The notes under the pieces: model-generated
The model's input: only the letters and a program-made list of their open reading frames with translations
Databases searched by the model: none
What the model was told of the DNA's origin: nothing
Program-made: the position numbers and the translations under genes
Part shown: piece by piece, positions 5,919 to 9,886 of the stretch
Layout: every line of letters starts with the position of its first letter
Numbering within the stretch: position 1 is the stretch's first letter
Assembly (NCBI GenBank): GCA_019414325.1
Contig: DXMG01000004.1
Span: forward strand, 20,500-30,385
From: Collinsella sp.
Lineage (GTDB): Bacteria > Actinomycetota > Coriobacteriia > Coriobacteriales > Coriobacteriaceae
DNA length: 9,886 nt
Direction of reading: 5' to 3'

Positions 5919-5954
5919 GCGCGCGTCGGATGTTTCGCCACATCCGGCGCGCGT
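5919..5954 (+). other. very strong 15-bp hairpin after ssnA, no U-tract
   Basis: Bases 5920-5933 pair with 5940-5953 with one T.G wobble (5926/5947), plus an outer G-T pair (5919/5954), around the 6-nt loop TTCGCC. It begins 15 nt after the ssnA stop codon, as the permease hairpin begins 16 nt after its stop, and likewise is not followed by a U-run (TATAGG). A further stem CGCCCG/CGGGCG (6008-6013/6028-6033) precedes the ygfK ribosome site. No promoter or coding frame is evident in the rest of this 149-bp spacer. Confidence 0.6.
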
Positions 5955-6052
5955 ATAGGCGGCCTCCGCGGGGTCGCCGGCGCTGTGCTAGCGCTACACC
6001 GTATTTGCGCCCGCCGCGCGGTCTCGCCGGGCGTTACAGAGAGGAGCTCATT

Positions 6053-9052
6053 ATGAGCGACATCATGAGGCCGATCCCGTTTTCGCAGCTGATGAACTGG
6101 ATCATCGAGGAGCACAAGACCCAGGACGCCATCTTTGGCGTGCGCAAGATGGTCACGACCAACCAGGAGGGCGCGCTTCCCATTTTTGACGAGCGCATCG
6201 AGACTCCGTTTGGCCCGGCCGCCGGCCCCAATACGCAGCTTGCCCAAAACATCGTGGCATCCTACGTGGCCGGTTCCCGCTTCTTTGAGCTCAAGACCGT
6301 CCAGGTTATGGACGGCGAGGAGCTCTCCAAGTGTGTGAACAAGCCCTGCATCGTGGCGCAGGACGAGTGCTACAACTGTGAGTGGTCGACCGAGCTCGAG
6401 GTTCCGCAGGCCTTTGCCGAGTACGTGAAGGCATGGTTCGCCTGCCACCTCATCGCTCGCGAGTACGGCCTGGGAAGCCCGGACGGTTTTGTCTTCAACA
6501 TGTCCGTGGGTTATGACCTGGAGGGCATCAAGAGCCCCAAGGTCGACGCCTACATCGAGGGTATGAAGGACGCCAGCGGCTCCGACGTCTGGAACGAGTG
6601 CCGTACGTGGGCGCTCGCCAACCTGGACAAGTTTGAGCATGTTGACGCCGCATTTGTCGAGTCCATCCCGGCACGCGTCTCCAACTCCATCACCGAGTCT
6701 ACCCTGCACGGCTGCCCGCCTGCCGAGATCGAGCGCATCGCGACCTACCTCATCACCGAGAAGGGCCTTAACACCTACATCAAGTGTAACCCCACGCTGT
6801 TGGGCTATGAGTTTGCCCGCCAGCGCCTCAACGAGCTGGGCTTTGATTACATCGTCTTTGATGACACGCACTTCCGCGAGGATCTGCAGTGGGCTGATGC
6901 CGTGCCCATGTTCGAGCGCCTGATTGCCCTGTGCGCCGAGCGCGGTCTGGAGTTTGGCGTCAAGCTGACCAACACGTTCCCCGTCGACGTGACGAGGAAC
7001 GAGCTGCCTTCCACCGAGATGTACATGTCCGGCCGTTCGCTGTTCTCGCTGACCATCGAGGCCGCCCGCCGCATTACCGAGCAGTTCGATGGCAAGCTGC
7101 GCATCAGCTACTCCGGCGGTGCCACGGTCTACAACATCCGTGCCCTGTATGACGCCGGCATTTGGCCCGTCACCCTGGCGACCGACGTGCTCAAGCCCGG
7201 TGGCTACGAGCGCTTTAGCCAGATGGCCGGCGAGTTTACCGATCTGGACGGCAAGCCGTTCGCGGGCGTCTCTCTCGAGGCCGTGACCGCGATCCAGACC
7301 GACTCACTCACCAACCCGCTCTACAAGAAGCCGCTGCGTCCGCTGCCCGACCGCAAGGTCGCTGGCAAGAGCCCGCTTTCCGACTGCTTTACCACGCCGT
7401 GCCGTACGAGCTGCCCCATCCAGCAGGATATCCCTGCCTATCTGGCGGCTGTTGACGAGGGCCGCTACGAGGACGCGCTCAACATCATCATCGAGCGCAA
7501 CGCCCTGCCGTTCATTACCGGTACCATCTGCCCGCATCCCTGCGGCCGTGCCTGCGAGCGTGCATTCTACGAGCCCGAGGGCGCCCAGATTCGCGCCAGC
7601 AAGCTCAAGGCTGCCCGCGAGGCCATGACCGCCGTGCTGCCCAAGCTGCGCGCCCAGGCCATTGCCAACGACGGCGAGCACAACGTTGCCGTTATCGGTG
7701 GCGGCCCGGCCGGTCTGGCGACGGCGTTCTTCCTGACGCGTGCCGGCGTGCCCGTCACTATCTTTGAGGCCCGCGATTCGCTCGGCGGCGTGGTCCGCCA
7801 CGTGATCCCCGAGTTCCGTATTGCGAGCGACGATATCTCCCACGATGCCGAGCTCTGCCTGGCCTTTGGCGCCAAGGTGCAGCTCAACGCTCGCGTGGAT
7901 TCCATTGAAGAGCTCAAGGCCCAGGGCTTTACCGACGTGGTCGTGGCCACCGGTGCCTGGATGCCCGGCTCTGCGGGCTTGGGCGAGGGTGCCGAGCTCG
8001 ACGTGCTGGAGTTCCTCGAGACCGCCAAGAAGGGCGAGAAGCTCGAGCTGGGCGAGGACGTCGTGGTCATCGGCGCCGGTAACACCGCCATGGATGCTGC
8101 CCGCGTGGCCAAGCGCCTGGCTGGTGTGAAGAACGTGCGCCTGGTGTATCGCCGCACCAAGAAGCAGATGCCCGCCGACGAGGAAGAGCTTGATCTTGCT
8201 CTTGCCGACGGCGTTGAGTTCTGCGAGCTGCTGGCGCCCAAGGCACTCAACGGCGCCGTGCTGACCTGCGACGTTATGGAGCTTGGCGAGCCGGATGCAA
8301 GCGGCCGTCGCAGCCCCGTCGCCACGGGCGAGACCGTCGAGCTTCCCGCCACCACGGTGATCTGCGCCGTGGGCGAGGGCATCGATGCCAGCCTGTACGA
8401 TGCTGTGGGCGTCGAGCACGACCGTCGCGGCCGCCTTGCCGCCACCTCCACCGGCGTCGAGGGCGTCTGGGCTGCAGGCGATTGCCGTCGCGGTCCGGCC
8501 ACCGTGGTCGAGGCTATTGCCGACGCCGCCGAAGTCGCCCGCGCCATCGCCGGCGTGGACTTTAACAAGTACGCCGACTGCAACGAGCAGGCCGGTCGCG
8601 AGGACACCTGCTACGAGCGCAAGGGGTCGCTGTGCCGCGACAAGCGCAACTGCACCAAGACCCGCTGCCTGGGCTGCGGCTCGGTGTGCGAGGTCTGCTG
8701 CGACGTGTGCCCCAACCGCGCCAACGTGGCAATTAAGGTGCCGGGCCTGGCCAAGCATCAGGTCGTCCATGTCGACGGCATGTGCAACGAGTGCGGCAAC
8801 TGCGCCGTGTTCTGCCCTTACCAGGAGGGTCGTCCCTACAAGGACAAGCTCACCCTGTTCTGGAGCGAGGAGGACATGGAGAACTCCGAGAACGAGGGCT
8901 TCCTGGCCGTGGACGAGGACCACTTTAAGGTTCGCGTCGCCGGCACGGTCCGCACCGTCTCGGTCGATGCCGTCAACACCGGTCTTCCCGAGGCCGTCCG
9001 CCTGACCATCAGGGCTGTGCGCGACAACTATTCGTACCTTCTTAAGAAATAG
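6053..9052 (+). CDS. ygfK: YgfK, multidomain flavin/iron-sulfur oxidoreductase (putative selenate reductase family)
   Basis: A 999-aa protein, close to E. coli YgfK (about 1,030). ATG 6053 has AGAGGAG with a 6-nt spacer; the frame is open further upstream but without a better start. Domains in order: a dihydroorotate-dehydrogenase-like TIM barrel (about 1-425; PFGPAAGPNT 52-61, KCNPTLLGY 244-252, SGGATVYN 354-361, ATDVLKPGGY 376-385); an alpha-helical 4Fe-4S domain like glutamate synthase small subunit/DPYD (440-535; C445, C450, C454, C493, C497, C501); a GltD-like FAD/NAD(P)H module (544-835; VIGGGPAG 547-554, VVIGAGNTAMD 671-681, AAGDCRRGPA 807-816); and a C-terminal two-cluster ferredoxin (850-930; C872, C875, C879, C882, C883, C886, then C911-C914-C917-C921-P). 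It is cytosolic and should carry electrons between a pyridine nucleotide, flavins and several Fe-S clusters. It was named for selenate reduction, but its cluster points to purine redox chemistry. No in-frame TGA, so no selenocysteine. Confidence 0.93.
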   Translation: MSDIMRPIPFSQLMNWIIEEHKTQDAIFGVRKMVTTNQEGALPIFDERIETPFGPAAGPNTQLAQNIVASYVAGSRFFELKTVQVMDGEELSKCVNKPCIVAQDECYNCEWSTELEVPQAFAEYVKAWFACHLIAREYGLGSPDGFVFNMSVGYDLEGIKSPKVDAYIEGMKDASGSDVWNECRTWALANLDKFEHVDAAFVESIPARVSNSITESTLHGCPPAEIERIATYLITEKGLNTYIKCNPTLLGYEFARQRLNELGFDYIVFDDTHFREDLQWADAVPMFERLIALCAERGLEFGVKLTNTFPVDVTRNELPSTEMYMSGRSLFSLTIEAARRITEQFDGKLRISYSGGATVYNIRALYDAGIWPVTLATDVLKPGGYERFSQMAGEFTDLDGKPFAGVSLEAVTAIQTDSLTNPLYKKPLRPLPDRKVAGKSPLSDCFTTPCRTSCPIQQDIPAYLAAVDEGRYEDALNIIIERNALPFITGTICPHPCGRACERAFYEPEGAQIRASKLKAAREAMTAVLPKLRAQAIANDGEHNVAVIGGGPAGLATAFFLTRAGVPVTIFEARDSLGGVVRHVIPEFRIASDDISHDAELCLAFGAKVQLNARVDSIEELKAQGFTDVVVATGAWMPGSAGLGEGAELDVLEFLETAKKGEKLELGEDVVVIGAGNTAMDAARVAKRLAGVKNVRLVYRRTKKQMPADEEELDLALADGVEFCELLAPKALNGAVLTCDVMELGEPDASGRRSPVATGETVELPATTVICAVGEGIDASLYDAVGVEHDRRGRLAATSTGVEGVWAAGDCRRGPATVVEAIADAAEVARAIAGVDFNKYADCNEQAGREDTCYERKGSLCRDKRNCTKTRCLGCGSVCEVCCDVCPNRANVAIKVPGLAKHQVVHVDGMCNECGNCAVFCPYQEGRPYKDKLTLFWSEEDMENSENEGFLAVDEDHFKVRVAGTVRTVSVDAVNTGLPEAVRLTIRAVRDNYSYLLKK

Positions 9053-9063
9053 GCGAGTCTCTT

Positions 9064-9543
9064 ATGGCCAAATCCATTCAACATAACGTGGCCTACGTTG
9101 CCTGCGGAAGCGGTTGCGCCTCCGCAGGCGGCGATGCCCGCTGCAGCGAAGGCTGCATTGGCTGTGGCGCCTGCGTCACGGCCTGCCCCCACGGCGCCAT
9201 TGCGCTGGTCGATGGCATCGCCCGCGTGGACCGCTCCAAGTGCACGGGCTGTGGCCTGTGCGGCGTGGCGTGCCCGCAGCGCGTGATTGCCTTCGTCCCC
9301 GGCTACCAGAACATTCTGGTGCGCTGCAACAACACCGATAAGGGCGCTATTGCGCGCAAGATCTGCGACACGAGCTGCATCGGTTGCGGCATGTGCGCCA
9401 AAAAGTGCCCTGCCGGCGCTATCCGCATCGAGGACAACTGCGCCCATATCGACGGCACGGACTGTCTGTCGTGCGGCATGTGCGCCGTCGTCTGTCCGCA
9501 TGGCGCCATCCACGATCGCACCGGCATTGCCGCCGGCGTGTAG
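9064..9543 (+). CDS. RnfB-like polyferredoxin with four [4Fe-4S] motifs
   Basis: A 159-aa soluble protein lying 11 nt after ygfK, with a modest ribosome site (AGGCGAG, 9051-9057) overlapping the ygfK stop. It carries four complete CxxCxxCxxxCP motifs: C31-C41, C60-C70, C105-C115 and C134-C144, each followed by a GAI/RVI-type turn. Extra cysteines are at 14, 18, 27, 88, 101 and 126. The N-terminal AYVACGSGCA...CSEGCIGCGACVxxCP pattern and internal spacing resemble the ferredoxin half of RnfB-type subunits. However, the membrane helix and N-terminal cluster domain of RnfB are missing. No domain other than cluster binding is seen. Its place between ygfK and the molybdenum hydroxylase gene, in one tight operon, suggests it passes electrons between those two enzymes. 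The annotation '4Fe-4S dicluster domain protein' is certain; the partner assignment is inference. Confidence 0.92.
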   Translation: MAKSIQHNVAYVACGSGCASAGGDARCSEGCIGCGACVTACPHGAIALVDGIARVDRSKCTGCGLCGVACPQRVIAFVPGYQNILVRCNNTDKGAIARKICDTSCIGCGMCAKKCPAGAIRIEDNCAHIDGTDCLSCGMCAVVCPHGAIHDRTGIAAGV

Positions 9544-9555
9544 AAGGGAATCACC

Positions 9556-9886
9556 ATGGCACAGGAATTCACTTTTACCGTTAACGGCGTCGAGCGCACG
9601 ACGACGGAGAATAAACCGCTGCTGCGCTACCTGCGCGACGACCTGCATATCCATTCCGCCAAGGACGGCTGCTCCGAAGGTGCTTGCGGTACCTGCACCA
9701 TCCATGTGGACGGTGCGGCCGTCAAGGCGTGCGTGCTGACCACCGCTCTTGCCGCCGGTCGTAACATCGTGACCGTCGAGGGCCTGCCCGAGGACGTGCG
9801 CGAGGCCTTTGTGTACGCCTTTGGCGCCGTGGGTGCCGTACAGTGCGGCTTTTGCATTCCCGGCATGGTCATGGCGGGTGCAGCGC
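9556..9886 (+). CDS. molybdenum hydroxylase (xanthine dehydrogenase-like), N-terminal 2Fe-2S part, cut by window edge
   Basis: ATG 9556 follows the polyferredoxin stop by 12 nt with GAAGGGA and a 6-nt spacer; 110 codons are present and the frame is open at the window end. The plant-type ferredoxin domain shows DGCSEGACGTCTIH (37-50), with ligands C39, C44 and C47, and then C59. It is followed by the start of the helical second 2Fe-2S domain with VQCGFCIPGM (95-104; C97, C100). This is the electron-transfer end of xanthine dehydrogenase-family proteins, which hydroxylate purines at a molybdopterin site. The context (ssnA, ygfK) favours the selenium-dependent single-chain form (E. coli XdhD, Enterococcus Se-dependent XDH), in which the Mo domain follows in the same protein. 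A stand-alone small subunit (XdhC type) cannot be excluded because the stop is not visible. Confidence 0.9.
   Translation, partial: MAQEFTFTVNGVERTTTENKPLLRYLRDDLHIHSAKDGCSEGACGTCTIHVDGAAVKACVLTTALAAGRNIVTVEGLPEDVREAFVYAFGAVGAVQCGFCIPGMVMAGAA

Noticed and set aside
7304..8923. Long open frame on the reverse strand opposite ygfK
   Set aside because: Low-complexity Ala/Gly/Leu-rich translation, antisense to conserved nucleotide-binding and ferredoxin motifs; a compositional artefact.
6053..9543. Selenocysteine codons in ygfK or the polyferredoxin
   Set aside because: Both genes are read without any in-frame TGA; the selenium link of this system is through the molybdenum cofactor, not selenocysteine.
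1..9886. CRISPR array, insertion sequence, tRNA, att site or prophage gene
   Set aside because: No regularly spaced repeats, transposase motifs, terminal inverted repeats or tRNA-like cloverleaf were seen.

Overview
The window reads as one piece of a high-GC bacterial chromosome, most likely a gut anaerobe of the Coriobacteriia (Collinsella-like). That placement is an inference from base composition, codon use, gene content and the Shine-Dalgarno style (AAGGAG/AAAGGAG 5-6 nt before the start). No rRNA or other phylogenetic marker is present.

Left part (1-1158, minus): the N-terminal 386 codons of a U32-family peptidase-like protein, probably of the RlhA/collagenase-like RNA-modification type, unrelated to the rest. 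It diverges from ridA (1459-1836, plus) across a 300-bp gap. That gap holds a plausible ridA promoter, a direct repeat just upstream of it and a strongly structured ridA leader. ridA ends at tandem intrinsic terminators. A convergent YheO-PAS/DauR-type regulator gene (1949-2605, minus, GTG start) lies on the other side.

Right part (2606-9886): a 352-bp divergent intergenic region opens a plus-strand cluster: an NCS2-family purine/xanthine-type permease, an SsnA-type aminohydrolase, YgfK (a 999-aa flavin/iron-sulfur oxidoreductase), an RnfB-like protein with four [4Fe-4S] motifs, and the start of a molybdenum hydroxylase (2Fe-2S domain of a xanthine dehydrogenase-like protein, cut by the window edge). 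SsnA, YgfK and this type of Mo hydroxylase are known markers of the selenium-dependent molybdenum hydroxylase system. They also occur in gut bacterial clusters linked to anaerobic purine/uric acid breakdown.

Working model (inference): the permease imports a purine. The Mo hydroxylase, the polyferredoxin and YgfK move electrons to or from the purine ring, SsnA hydrolyses an intermediate, and RidA clears reactive enamine/imine by-products such as 2-aminoacrylate. The regulator controls the divergent permease operon. A Fur-box-like sequence over the permease promoter suggests an additional iron input. The spacers between the larger genes contain unusually dense stem-loops (4369-4530, 5919-5954, and the ridA leader 1378-1456) that do not look like ordinary U-tailed terminators.
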